Shown here one piece after another: positions 49,234 through 57,184 of a stretch of 64,000 nt of DNA. The DNA comes from Paenibacillus uliginis N3/975. Its GTDB lineage: Bacteria; Bacillota; Bacilli; Paenibacillales; Paenibacillaceae. The DNA is taken from contig NZ_LT840184.1 of the NCBI RefSeq assembly GCF_900177425.1, positions 3,884,263 to 3,948,262 on the forward strand, in the 5' to 3' direction. Positions within the stretch are counted from its first letter, which is position 1. Every line of letters begins with the position of its first letter. A program made the translations under genes and the position numbers. The notes below the pieces were generated by a model that worked only from the letters and a program-made list of their open reading frames with translations, did no database searches and was not told the origin of the DNA.

Positions 49234-49389
49234 GAATTTTCAGATAAGATTCAGAAAATTCGACAAATATTTTCTTTCAGAGGTGTTTTTTTATATTTTA
49301 TGAGATACTGGCTTGGAAATAAACCTTAAAATTAAAAGGCTGCCCCGGCAGTTGAGATTCGACTTTCGGACAGCTCCTTGAGTTTATCT
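49234..49389. other. non-coding stretch upstream of lysC
   Basis: The whole interval 49156-49561 has no gene. Between the lysC promoter and the repeat at 49390 I see AT-rich sequence (49240-49335) and an imperfect 40-nt inverted repeat (49337-49376, AGGCTGCCCC...GGACAGCTCCT) that may act as a terminator or be an insertion-sequence relic. Confidence 0.5.
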
Positions 49390-49453
49390 GTTGTAAGACG
49401 CTACGAGTACGAATCGTTCCTCCAAACTCTCTTGCCCCCGAATTTCTTGAATT
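49337..49453 (-). repeat. two-copy intergenic repeat, copy B, with hairpin end
   Basis: On the minus strand 49453-49390 matches 8490-8554 (plus) with about ten mismatches in 65 positions. As in copy A, an imperfect inverted repeat follows a few bases later (49376-49337), ending in GGCAGCCTTTT. Confidence 0.7.
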
Positions 49454-49483
49454 ATTTCTTAGTAGAATGGAATTCTTTGACTA

Positions 49484-49528
49484 CAAAAAAAGCAGGCACC
49501 CAAAAGATGAATTCTTGGGTAACCTGCT
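49484..49528 (-). terminator. rho-independent terminator of efp
   Basis: AGCAGG-ACCCA pairs with TGGGT-CCTGCT, with a T run of seven on the minus strand. It lies about 35 nt after the efp stop. Confidence 0.85.
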
Positions 49529-49561
49529 TATTTCTTTATATCTAAGTGATGCCCTTGTCAA

Positions 49562-50119
49562 TTACGCACGGGAGATGTACTTGCCTTCACGGGTATCGAT
49601 GAGCAGTACATCTTCTTCGTTAATGAAGAGAGGAACTTGTACGTTCAGTCCGCTTTCTACTTTGGCATTTTTGGTAGCGCCTGTAGCCGTGTTGCCTTTA
49701 ATACCAGGCTCTGTTTCAACGACCTTCAGCTCAACGCTGTTTGGCAGGTTAATTCCCAAAATTTCACCCTGGTAGCTGATAATATGAACATTCATGTTCT
49801 CTTTCAGGAAATTCAGTTCCCATTCAAGCTGTTCGCTAGTCAAGCTGAACTGATCATAAGTTTCGTTGTCCATAAATACATGCTCTTGACCGCTAGCATA
49901 CAGATACTGTACACCACGGTTCTCGATAATAGCCCGGCCAATCGTTTCACCTGCACGGAAAGTCTTCTCAACGGTGTTGCCGTTACGAAGATTTTTCAGC
50001 TTGGAGCGAACAAAAGCTGCACCTTTACCTGGTTTAACGTGCTGAAAATCCAATACGGTAAAAATATCCCCATCTACTTCTACGGTTAATCCTGTTTTAA
50101 AATCGTTGACTGAAATCAT
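49562..50119 (-). CDS. efp: elongation factor P
   Basis: EF-P relieves ribosome stalling at polyproline stretches. The 185 residues have the three beta-barrel domains; the N-terminal loop reads VKPGKGAAFVR with Lys32 at the tip that may carry a modification, and the C-terminal signature is KVETEPGIKGNTATGATKNAKVESG. ATG 50119 has AGGAGGG 6 nt upstream. It follows the Xaa-Pro peptidase gene by 57 nt. Confidence 0.97.
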   Translation of the reverse strand: MISVNDFKTGLTVEVDGDIFTVLDFQHVKPGKGAAFVRSKLKNLRNGNTVEKTFRAGETIGRAIIENRGVQYLYASGQEHVFMDNETYDQFSLTSEQLEWELNFLKENMNVHIISYQGEILGINLPNSVELKVVETEPGIKGNTATGATKNAKVESGLNVQVPLFINEEDVLLIDTREGKYISRA

Positions 50120-50175
50120 GCGATTCCCTCCTAGAGATAAGTTCATAGATTCGCTAGCTAATATTTATGCATTTA

Positions 50176-51246
50176 TTAAAGGACGGTGTACTCCTTGCTT
50201 GAGCTCGTCAAGATATGAATACCCGTTTCGGTGATCACAATATCATCCTCAATGCGAACACCGCCGAGACCCGGCAAATAAATACCCGGTTCTACGGTTA
50301 CAACCATACCCGGTTTCAATACATCATCGCTAAGCTTGGACAGACGTGGAGATTCATGAACCTCCATGCCAAGACCATGACCTGTACTGTGACCGAAATA
50401 ATCACCATAACCATATTTTGTTATGATATCACGGGCAAGAGCATCCGCTTCGCGTCCCGTCATACCTGGCTTAATATGATCCAGTGCGTGAAGCTGTGCC
50501 TCCAGAACGATATCATAAATTTCTTTCAGTTTCGGATCCGGTGTGCCTACCGCGATCGTTCTTGTCAGATCGGAACAATATCCGTCCAGCAGCGCCCCGA
50601 AATCAAACGTGATGAATTCATCACCTTGGATAACACGCTCGCTTGCAACACCGTGCGGCAAGGCTGAACGCTCACCGGAAGCCACAATCGTGTCGAATGA
50701 TGAAGACGTCGCCCCATGGCTGCGCATGAACATTTCCATCTGCAGATCAATTTCCCGCTCTGTCTTTCCTGTCTCCACAATACTTAAGACATGGCTAAAG
50801 GTGGCATCTGCGAGATCCGCAGCACGCTGCATAACCTTCAATTCCTCACTGTCCTTAAATATACGCAGTTCCTCTACAAGACCAGATACCGGAACTAGAC
50901 TAACTGGCTTTAGCTGTTCCGTATAAGCAGCAAAAACTGCATATGTAACATGCTCCTGCTCAAAACCGAGGGATGTAATCCCTTCAGTTGCAAGTAGCTC
51001 TTTTACTGTGTCCATCACTTTGGCGCCATGCTCAACAACTTTAAATCCCGCAGCCTGTTGAGGAGCCTGTGTCATGTAACGAAAATCCGTCAGCAGATAA
51101 GATTGCTCGCGGATAATCAGCACATAACCCGCAGATCCGGTAAACCCGGTCAAATAACGCCGGTTGATTGGACTTGCAACAAGCATTGCAGACAATCCAT
51201 GACTTTGTAGCTTCTCACGCAATTGTTTAACCCGTTTGTTAGCCAT
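50176..51246 (-). CDS. Xaa-Pro aminopeptidase (M24B family)
   Basis: A 356-residue metallopeptidase that removes N-terminal residues before proline. An N-terminal creatinase-like domain (SAMLVASPINRRYLTGFTGSAGY) is followed by the pita-bread domain with all metal ligands: ITFDFGALLDGYCSDLTRT (two Asp), FGHSTGHGLGMEVHESPRL (His), VTVEPGIYLPGLGG (Glu) and VRIEDDIVIT (Glu). It corresponds to yqhT next to efp in B. subtilis. A copy of the dispersed hairpin repeat lies 20 nt upstream. Confidence 0.95.
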   Translation of the reverse strand: MANKRVKQLREKLQSHGLSAMLVASPINRRYLTGFTGSAGYVLIIREQSYLLTDFRYMTQAPQQAAGFKVVEHGAKVMDTVKELLATEGITSLGFEQEHVTYAVFAAYTEQLKPVSLVPVSGLVEELRIFKDSEELKVMQRAADLADATFSHVLSIVETGKTEREIDLQMEMFMRSHGATSSSFDTIVASGERSALPHGVASERVIQGDEFITFDFGALLDGYCSDLTRTIAVGTPDPKLKEIYDIVLEAQLHALDHIKPGMTGREADALARDIITKYGYGDYFGHSTGHGLGMEVHESPRLSKLSDDVLKPGMVVTVEPGIYLPGLGGVRIEDDIVITETGIHILTSSSKEYTVL

Positions 51247-51265
51247 TTACTTCCGTCTCCTCTCC

Positions 51266-51325
51266 CCAAGAAGAAACACCTTCGTCGTCCTTGTTAAAGG
51301 GCGGCGGCGTTTCTTCGCGAAAAAA
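51266..51325 (-). repeat. dispersed hairpin repeat, copy 5 (Xaa-Pro peptidase leader)
   Basis: On the minus strand GAAGAAACGCC and GGTGTTTCTTC form an 11-bp stem (one G-U). Inside, GCCGCCCTT faces AAGGACGAC with two C-A mismatches, and TAAC is the loop. It fills the gap between aroQ and the peptidase gene. Confidence 0.8.
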
Positions 51326-51335
51326 ACACATTACT

Positions 51336-51782
51336 TTACGAATTTGGGCGTTCCAGAACGTCCATCAGTGCTATCAAGCCAAGCTCATAACTGGCAGCAC
51401 CAAAACCAGAAATCTGTCCCACACAAACCGGAGCAATGACTGAGGTATGGCGGAAAGATTCTCTGGCATGAATGTTGGATAGATGCACTTCCACAGTAGG
51501 TACTTTTACAGAGCTTATCGCGTCGCGAACCGCATAGCTGTAATGTGTCAGTGCTCCTGGATTCAACAGAATTCCATCTGCCTGTCTCATTGCCTCATGA
51601 ATCCGGTCAATAATTGCACCCTCGTGATTCGATTGAAAGAAGGTCAATTCGATTCCGGCGGTGTCCGCCTGTTTACGTAAACGATCCTCAATACTCTGCA
51701 GGCCTTGTGAACCATAAATCCCCGGTTCACGGACTCCCAGCAGGTTCAAGTTCGGTCCGTTAATCACCCATATGGATTTCAT
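51336..51782 (-). CDS. aroQ: 3-dehydroquinate dehydratase, type II
   Basis: The third step of the shikimate pathway, 148 residues. Type II motifs: INGPNLNLLGVREPGIYG with the catalytic Tyr, FFQSNHEGAIIDRIHEA, LNPGALTHYSYAVRDAI, VEVHLSNIHARESFRHTSVIA with the catalytic His, and GFGAASYELGL. ATG 51782 has AGGTGGG 7 nt upstream and excludes the four-codon longer form. Confidence 0.96.
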   Translation of the reverse strand: MKSIWVINGPNLNLLGVREPGIYGSQGLQSIEDRLRKQADTAGIELTFFQSNHEGAIIDRIHEAMRQADGILLNPGALTHYSYAVRDAISSVKVPTVEVHLSNIHARESFRHTSVIAPVCVGQISGFGAASYELGLIALMDVLERPNS

Positions 51783-51859
51783 AGGGTTTCCCACCTTTTC
51801 GTCAAATAGCCAAATGCTATTTTACCATAGGCGACATCTTCTTGAGAAGTTTTTTTGCT

Positions 51860-52357
51860 TCAGCTCAGCACCTTCTGGGGTTCTCGCTGTTTTTCATCCG
51901 TATATTCCTGTGCTACTGTATATCCGATAAACAGACCCCACAGCAGGAACAGACATATTTCAGATATGTTTGTATCCCATGTCAGACGTTTAATGGGCAA
52001 TGTCAAATGCAGAAATGGTTCGAGTACAATAAACAGTACAACCCACCATACAATCCCGTAGGCAATCCCCGGCCAAGGCCCCTTGGCTCTTCGTAAAAGA
52101 TAAACGTAAACCAGTGATGCGATAACTGAGAGAACAATAAATGACAGCCATCCAGCTACCTGGCCAGCTGTACTTATTAAGAAAGAATGCTTGAAAAACG
52201 GCTCCAGGATAAATCCCGGAAGTATGGAACTAAAATGAAAGGCATAGAAAATCCAGCGGATTGCTCCCCAGATAAAACCTGCATAGAAGCCAAGCTCTAA
52301 TGCGAAGAAAAAACGGTTGGTATGGATCCCTTCGGACCGATCATGTGTCTGATTCAT
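51860..52357 (-). CDS. yqhR: YqhR-like conserved membrane protein
   Basis: A 165-residue protein with four membrane helices (FFFALELGFYAGFIWGAIRWIFYAFHF, AGQVAGWLSFIVLSVIASLVYVYLL, GIAYGIVWWVVLFIVLEPFLHL, ISEICLFLLWGLFIGYTVA). Its topology and position between yqhQ and aroQ match B. subtilis yqhR. The function is unknown. ATG 52357 has AGGGAG 10 nt upstream; the longer frame to 52417 lacks a site. Confidence 0.83.
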   Translation of the reverse strand: MNQTHDRSEGIHTNRFFFALELGFYAGFIWGAIRWIFYAFHFSSILPGFILEPFFKHSFLISTAGQVAGWLSFIVLSVIASLVYVYLLRRAKGPWPGIAYGIVWWVVLFIVLEPFLHLTLPIKRLTWDTNISEICLFLLWGLFIGYTVAQEYTDEKQREPQKVLS

Positions 52358-52524
52358 CTTTACAGAACTCCCTTCAGCACTAACAGCTTTGCCTAAAATC
52401 TGAAACTTCTTTTTCACATAATTATTATGCTCCGTTCTTGTAAGCCTAATCCAACTAGAAATTACTTCAAAAATTCGCTACAATGGTATTAAAGTTCTTA
52501 ATTTCAGACAGGAAGGTGAAATGG

Positions 52525-53517
52525 TTGTCCCAAAAGTCAGCTCCGGTTAGCTACGGTGGTCAAGCCGTCATCGAGGGTGTAATGTTCGGCGGCAAACATG
52601 TAAACGTCACGGCTGTTCGGAGAAAAAACAACGAGATCAAGTTTCTTGAGGTGCCTCGTGAAGACAAGACTTGGATTCGCAAGCTCCGTAAAATTCCGCT
52701 TCTTCGCGGCATCATCAGTCTAATAGATTCGAGCATCAAGGGCTCCAAACATCTCAATTTCTCAGCCGACGCTTATGCCGATGACACTCTGGAACCAGAA
52801 GAACGTGCACAGCAAAAAGAAAAGGAAGAATCAGGCTGGAGTCTCAGCATGATTATCGGTGTCGCAGCCGTCAGCGTACTTTCCTTTATTTTCGGTAAAC
52901 TCTTGTTTACACTTGTTCCTGTATTTGTAGAAGATTTTTTGTTCGGTGACTCATTTGATCATTATGTACTTCATAATCTGGTTGAAGGCGTCATTAAACT
53001 CATACTCCTTCTTGCCTATCTATGGGGTATATCGCTTACTCCCGTCATCAAGCGGTTGTTCCAGTATCATGGTGCGGAGCATAAAGTGATTACGGCATTT
53101 GAAGCTGGAGAAGAACTGACCGTTAAAAATGTTCAAAAGCACACCCGGCTTCATTACCGTTGTGGTAGCAGCTTTATGATGATGACCATCGTGCTGGGCG
53201 TTGTCGTTTATTCCGTAGTGCCTTGGGATACGATGACAGAACGCATCATCCAGCGGATTGCTCTTCTGCCCCTTGTGCTTGGAGTGTCCTTTGAATTTTT
53301 GAAACTCACAAATTCCCTCAGAGAAGTTCCAGTTCTCCGTTTCCTTGGATATCCCGGACTCTGGCTTCAACTGTTGACAACAAAAGAACCGGCAGACGAT
53401 CAAGTGGAAGTGTCCATTGCCTCCTTTAACCGGATGCGTGAGCTGGATGCCCAATATGAAAAAGTCACAGTTCAGCAGCCGATGGCAGGAAGTGTTCTGG
53501 ATCCCGCGAAAGGATGA
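52525..53517 (+). CDS. yqhQ: DUF1385 (YqhQ) membrane protein
   Basis: A 330-residue protein with the DUF1385 start APVSYGGQAVIEGVMFGGKHVNVTAVRR, several helices (SMIIGVAAVSVLSFIFGKLLFTLVPVF, GVIKLILLLAYLWGISLTPVI), and the conserved FQYHGAEHKVITAFEAGEELTVKNVQ...HYRCGSSFMMMTIV segment that resembles a metal-dependent site. The likely start is TTG 52525, as GGAAGG lies 8 nt upstream; ATG 52483 has none. A role in YqhQ families is not established. Confidence 0.85.
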   Translation: MSQKSAPVSYGGQAVIEGVMFGGKHVNVTAVRRKNNEIKFLEVPREDKTWIRKLRKIPLLRGIISLIDSSIKGSKHLNFSADAYADDTLEPEERAQQKEKEESGWSLSMIIGVAAVSVLSFIFGKLLFTLVPVFVEDFLFGDSFDHYVLHNLVEGVIKLILLLAYLWGISLTPVIKRLFQYHGAEHKVITAFEAGEELTVKNVQKHTRLHYRCGSSFMMMTIVLGVVVYSVVPWDTMTERIIQRIALLPLVLGVSFEFLKLTNSLREVPVLRFLGYPGLWLQLLTTKEPADDQVEVSIASFNRMRELDAQYEKVTVQQPMAGSVLDPAKG

Positions 53518-53524
53518 GTAATCC

Positions 53525-53863
53525 ATGAAAAGGCTGAATATCCAATTCATTATTTTTTGGATCATGATTGCACTTGCTGCACTCGGAATTGTGTTGAATT
53601 TGTTTACACCCGAGTTTTTTATTCCCTTGATTGTGGTAGGAGTTGTGTTTATACTCTATAAGTTTCCACCATCCCGCTTCAGTAAGACTCAACGGCCCAA
53701 GATCAAACCTTCCAAGAAGACTGCTGCCAAAATGGCAGCCAGAAGTAACACATCACGGAAGAGTAGCGGCCCTTCACCGAAGCGGAAACAGTATCCATTT
53801 CAGGTCATTGACGGTCAGAAAGGAAAGAATGATCCGTCCGATGACGCACCCAAATATCATTAG
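53525..53863 (+). CDS. small membrane protein with basic tail, function unknown
   Basis: A 112-residue protein with two close membrane helices (FIIFWIMIALAALGIVLNLF and FFIPLIVVGVVFILYKF) and a lysine/serine-rich tail (KIKPSKKTAAKMAARSNTSRKSS...) that could touch nucleic acid or membrane lipid. It starts 8 nt after yqhQ, so the two are co-transcribed. Its position equals that of yqhP in B. subtilis, but I cannot confirm homology. A terminator follows. Confidence 0.75.
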   Translation: MKRLNIQFIIFWIMIALAALGIVLNLFTPEFFIPLIVVGVVFILYKFPPSRFSKTQRPKIKPSKKTAAKMAARSNTSRKSSGPSPKRKQYPFQVIDGQKGKNDPSDDAPKYH

Positions 53864-53865
53864 AA

Positions 53866-53912
53866 CAAAAACCGTCCGGCAGCGTTAATCGCGCATAGCC
53901 GGACGGTTTTTT
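53866..53912. terminator. bidirectional terminator
   Basis: ACCGTCCGG (53871-53879) pairs with CCGGACGGT (53899-53907); five A precede the stem and six T follow. It serves the plus-strand small membrane gene and the converging patatin gene. Confidence 0.85.
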
Positions 53913-53917
53913 ATATC

Positions 53918-54841
53918 TTATTGACCTGGTCTCCACGAGGAGAAAAATTCCTTCCCCGCCTTTAAACCTGATTCATACAACTTCATGCTTTCTGCTGTTG
54001 AAAGATTGAAATGAGTTGTGCTAATACCAAGCGTAGGAATTTTGATGGTACGATCCCGATTTTGCTGCTCGATATAACGTTCATCATGTGCAGAGAGCAT
54101 CGTTTCAAACATGGCTGTCAGCATGCTGACAGGCCCGTCAATGTGATGGGGATCATTTCGGTTCTTACCGACCATTTGAAACCCGACAACCGGAAGAGGT
54201 TCTGGTCCTCCTTTGGACTGACGGTCAAACAGCCAAAGCGGAAAGTTACTAAGCAAGCCGCCATCTACCACATAAACGAATTGCTCGTTGAAAGATTTCC
54301 CTCGAGCAGGTGCTCCAATCAACCGTAAGATGACAGGATCAAAAAAATAAGGAATGCTACAGCTCATGCGGACAGCCTTGGCTACCGGAAAGGTTGACGG
54401 GTTAATTCCGTAATGACGCAAGTCATCCGGAAGCACCAGAAGTTTACCATTAGTAATATCCGAGGCTACAATGTACAGCTTCCCGGCAGGAATATCAGAA
54501 AACGTAAATATTCCTTTATCCAGCAATATTCGGCGAATCCAGTTTTCCAGTGCTTCACCCGAGTACAACCCTTTTTTGATGAGTACTCTAAGTGCAGGAC
54601 CTATGATTCGGGTGTTAAAGAAAGGTGCTCGCTTCAGTAATGATTGAAAAGGTGTTGCTTCAATAATTTTCTTCATTTCATCTGCTGTGTACCCTGCCGC
54701 CAAAACTGCAGCAACAATAGAGCCTGAAGATGTTCCAGCAACTCTGCTGAAATGGACTCCAGCAAGTTCGGCTGCTTTTACAGCTCCCGCCAACGAGATC
54801 CCTTTAACTCCACCGCCCTCAAATACGGCATTGATATGCAT
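53918..54841 (-). CDS. patatin-like phospholipase (YqhO type)
   Basis: A 307-residue serine lipase-like protein. The oxyanion loop VFEGGGVKGISLAGAV is at the N-terminus, the nucleophile elbow is GTSSGSIVAAVLAAG (Gly-Thr-Ser-Ser-Gly), and the catalytic Asp is in VVDGGLLSNFPLWLFD, so the Ser-Asp dyad is intact. ATG 54841 has GGGGGA 7 nt upstream. It corresponds to yqhO near mntR in B. subtilis; the substrate is unknown. Confidence 0.92.
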   Translation of the reverse strand: MHINAVFEGGGVKGISLAGAVKAAELAGVHFSRVAGTSSGSIVAAVLAAGYTADEMKKIIEATPFQSLLKRAPFFNTRIIGPALRVLIKKGLYSGEALENWIRRILLDKGIFTFSDIPAGKLYIVASDITNGKLLVLPDDLRHYGINPSTFPVAKAVRMSCSIPYFFDPVILRLIGAPARGKSFNEQFVYVVDGGLLSNFPLWLFDRQSKGGPEPLPVVGFQMVGKNRNDPHHIDGPVSMLTAMFETMLSAHDERYIEQQNRDRTIKIPTLGISTTHFNLSTAESMKLYESGLKAGKEFFSSWRPGQ

Positions 54842-54919
54842 ATGCAAATCCCCCGCCTCACATGGTCTATTGACTATGTATGTGAGCGGGGGATTAATCA
54901 TTCCTATAGGACTTGCACG

Positions 54920-56497
54920 TTATGATTGATAATATAATTTCAATTGATCAAGAAGTCCGAGCGGATTGCTTATAAGGTTCTTTGCTCTGAAAAAGATACT
55001 TCCGTCTATTTCGTTGAACTGTTCGTTGTACTGTAATTGGGCAATAATTTCAGAAGCAGTGTGCCAGCTCTTCTCCTGTTTCAGATCTCCCACTTTATAT
55101 GCGGCATGTCCGATCAGCAGATCTACATCTGTGCCCTTAACTTCGTTTACCCACCAATCTACCAGCTTATCGTAATCGGCGGCCGTAAAATTCATACTCC
55201 AGTAAATTTGTGGAGCAATGTAATCAATCCACCCATTACGAATCCAGGTGCGTAAATCTGCATACATGCTGTCATAAGCTGTCACTCCGGCCGACGTATC
55301 CGATCCAGTTGGGTCAGCTGATTTATTTCGCCACACCCCAAATGGACTGATACCGAACTCAACGGAAGGCTTGACACGGTTAATGCTATCTCCAAGAGTC
55401 TGTACAAACGTGTTAATGTTACCACGGCGCCAGTCTCCAATGTCTGTGAAGGAACCGTCATTGTAAGTTTTGTAAGTTGCTGCATCATTAATCGTTGCGT
55501 TAGAAGGATAGAAATAATCGTCTAAATGAATTCCATCAATTTCGTACCCACTTACGACTTCCATAATCGCATCAATGATATGCTGACGGGCTTCAGGTAT
55601 ACCCGGATTAATCATCAACTGGTTGTTCACTTTAATCATCCATTCAGGATGCGTCAGCGCGACGTGGTTTGGAGCCAATCCAGCCGTTGATGTTTCTGAG
55701 TTAGCCCTGAAAGGATTAAACCAGGCGTGAAACTCCATTCCCCTACGATGTGTTTCCTCTACCATAAATGCTAAAGGATCATACCCGGGATCAACTCCTT
55801 GTGTACCTGTCAACACTTTCGACCAAGGAACAATCTCGGACGGATACAACGCATCACCCGCTGGTCGAACCTGAACGAACACCGCATTTATACCCGTATC
55901 CTGAAGTGTGTCCAAAAGCGTCGTATATTCGTTCTGCTGCTTCAGAATATTATTTTTGGTTGAAGGCCAGTCCAGGTTAAATACCGTTGATATCCAAACG
56001 CCTCGTATTTTTTCATTATCTGGCACAGGAATACCGGGATCCACCGGAGGAGTTACCTGTGTACTGGTTAATGATATTTGCTGAGCCGCTTGATTCCATT
56101 TCACCGTCAATCCTAAATTTTCGCTTATAAATCGGATCGGCACCATCACTCTACTGTTTTTGATCTGTACGGAAGCATCCAGCGAAACGGATGAACCGTT
56201 AACGAGAGCGGTAGTTCGTCCCGAGGTCATAACAAGTTGTAATCCGTCTTTACTTACAGTTACCGTTTTAGATTTCTGATCCCAGTTAACCGAGGCACCT
56301 AATCCTTCGCTGATCACGCGGGTCGGAACCATGGTGACGTTCACCTTGGGCAATATGTATGGAGAAATATCGCTGTCTAGCTTTTGTCCATCCAGAAAGA
56401 TGCTGATGCCCGGACTCTTTGCCTGCGCAGCAGGAACGACCGACGGGAGACATAATAACGACAATAACAGCACCAACAACCATCTTCGAAATTTCAT
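54920..56497 (-). CDS. secreted GHL10/DUF187 glycoside hydrolase with copper-amine-oxidase-like N-domain
   Basis: A 525-residue secreted protein. A signal peptide (RRWLLVLLLSLLCLPSVVPAAQA) is followed by a copper-amine-oxidase-like N-terminal domain (VTMVPTRVISEGLGASVNWDQKSKTVTV and a second unit VMVPIRFISENLGLTVKWN), a Pro-rich linker (PPVDPGIPVPDNEK), and a GHL10/DUF187 catalytic barrel (IRGVWISTVFNLDWPS, FVQVRPAGDALYPSE, HAWFNPFRAN, DGIHLDDYFYP, WIDYIAPQIYWS). It probably cleaves a cell-wall or exopolysaccharide; the substrate is not known. The combination is common in Paenibacillus. Confidence 0.92.
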   Translation of the reverse strand: MKFRRWLLVLLLSLLCLPSVVPAAQAKSPGISIFLDGQKLDSDISPYILPKVNVTMVPTRVISEGLGASVNWDQKSKTVTVSKDGLQLVMTSGRTTALVNGSSVSLDASVQIKNSRVMVPIRFISENLGLTVKWNQAAQQISLTSTQVTPPVDPGIPVPDNEKIRGVWISTVFNLDWPSTKNNILKQQNEYTTLLDTLQDTGINAVFVQVRPAGDALYPSEIVPWSKVLTGTQGVDPGYDPLAFMVEETHRRGMEFHAWFNPFRANSETSTAGLAPNHVALTHPEWMIKVNNQLMINPGIPEARQHIIDAIMEVVSGYEIDGIHLDDYFYPSNATINDAATYKTYNDGSFTDIGDWRRGNINTFVQTLGDSINRVKPSVEFGISPFGVWRNKSADPTGSDTSAGVTAYDSMYADLRTWIRNGWIDYIAPQIYWSMNFTAADYDKLVDWWVNEVKGTDVDLLIGHAAYKVGDLKQEKSWHTASEIIAQLQYNEQFNEIDGSIFFRAKNLISNPLGLLDQLKLYYQS

Positions 56498-56537
56498 TCC
56501 ATAAATCCTCCAGCAATGATAGATTTGCAGGTAAAGT

Positions 56538-56570
56538 AAAAAAAAGCATCTGTCTCCAGTGGACAGATGC
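56538..56570 (-). terminator. rho-independent terminator of mntR
   Basis: GCATCTGTC (56546-56554) pairs with GACAGATGC (56562-56570); eight T follow on the minus strand. It begins 5 nt after the mntR stop. Confidence 0.85.
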
Positions 56571-56574
56571 CCTG

Positions 56575-57000
56575 TTACGATTCGCTGACTAGCTCGTTGT
56601 GAATGTCACGCAACTTCTGGAGACGATTCTCGTCACGTTTGAAAAATTCTACTAGCGTTTCAATACGAGTGATGGAATCCCAGCTTAAATGATGCTCGAT
56701 CCCTTCAACATCCCTATAAATGTTCTCTTCCTGAACACCAATCAGGCCAAGGAACTCTTCGAGCAGTTGATGGCGGGCCATTAACCGTTTACCCATCTTC
56801 TTGCCTTTGCTCGTCAGTACAAGACCACGATATTTTTCGTAAATTAAATATTCATCTTTATCAAGCTTCTGAATCATTTTCGTGACGGATGAGGGGTGAA
56901 CCTCCAAGCCTTCGGCAATATCCGAAACGCGCGCATATCCCTTCTCGTCAATCAGCTTGTAGATGCGCTCCAAATAATCCTCCATGCTAGGTGTCGGCAT
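56575..57000 (-). CDS. mntR: manganese-responsive repressor MntR
   Basis: A DtxR-family regulator of 141 residues. The N-terminal winged helix (MPTPSMEDYLERIYKLIDEKGYARVSDIAEGLEVHPSSVTKMIQKL) is followed by the dimer and metal domain (LLEEFLGLIGVQEENIYRDVEGIEHHLSWDSITRIE). The manganese ligands Asp8, Glu11, His77, Glu99, Glu102 and His103 are in the expected places. It represses Mn(II) uptake genes, none of which is in this window. The position next to the patatin gene matches yqhN in B. subtilis. Confidence 0.95.
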   Translation of the reverse strand: MPTPSMEDYLERIYKLIDEKGYARVSDIAEGLEVHPSSVTKMIQKLDKDEYLIYEKYRGLVLTSKGKKMGKRLMARHQLLEEFLGLIGVQEENIYRDVEGIEHHLSWDSITRIETLVEFFKRDENRLQKLRDIHNELVSES

Positions 57001-57184
57001 CTTTTTCCCTCTTTTCTAAAAATTACGTGACTCTAATTTCCTTTTTACCTGCACATGTAATGATACATGTTTCAGAGAGCTCTTGGCAAGTCCTGGTCCA
57101 AAACCTTGCTCATTATTGGCACGGGTTGAAGCCGCTTTGCGTGAGCACAATATACATACTCTCAGGTGAAAGGAAGGCGTAACA

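Noticed and set aside
47674..51323. Assignment of the hairpin repeats to a known riboswitch or the Bacillaceae-1 RNA motif
   Set aside because: The GUCCUU words on the plus strand resemble the loop of Bacillaceae-1, but the elements point the other way relative to their genes and do not show its two-hairpin layout.
57125..57161. Sigma-G promoter for splB
   Set aside because: CATACTC at 57155-57161 resembles the -10, but no TGAATA-like -35 was found at 16-19 nt, so it was not listed as a promoter.
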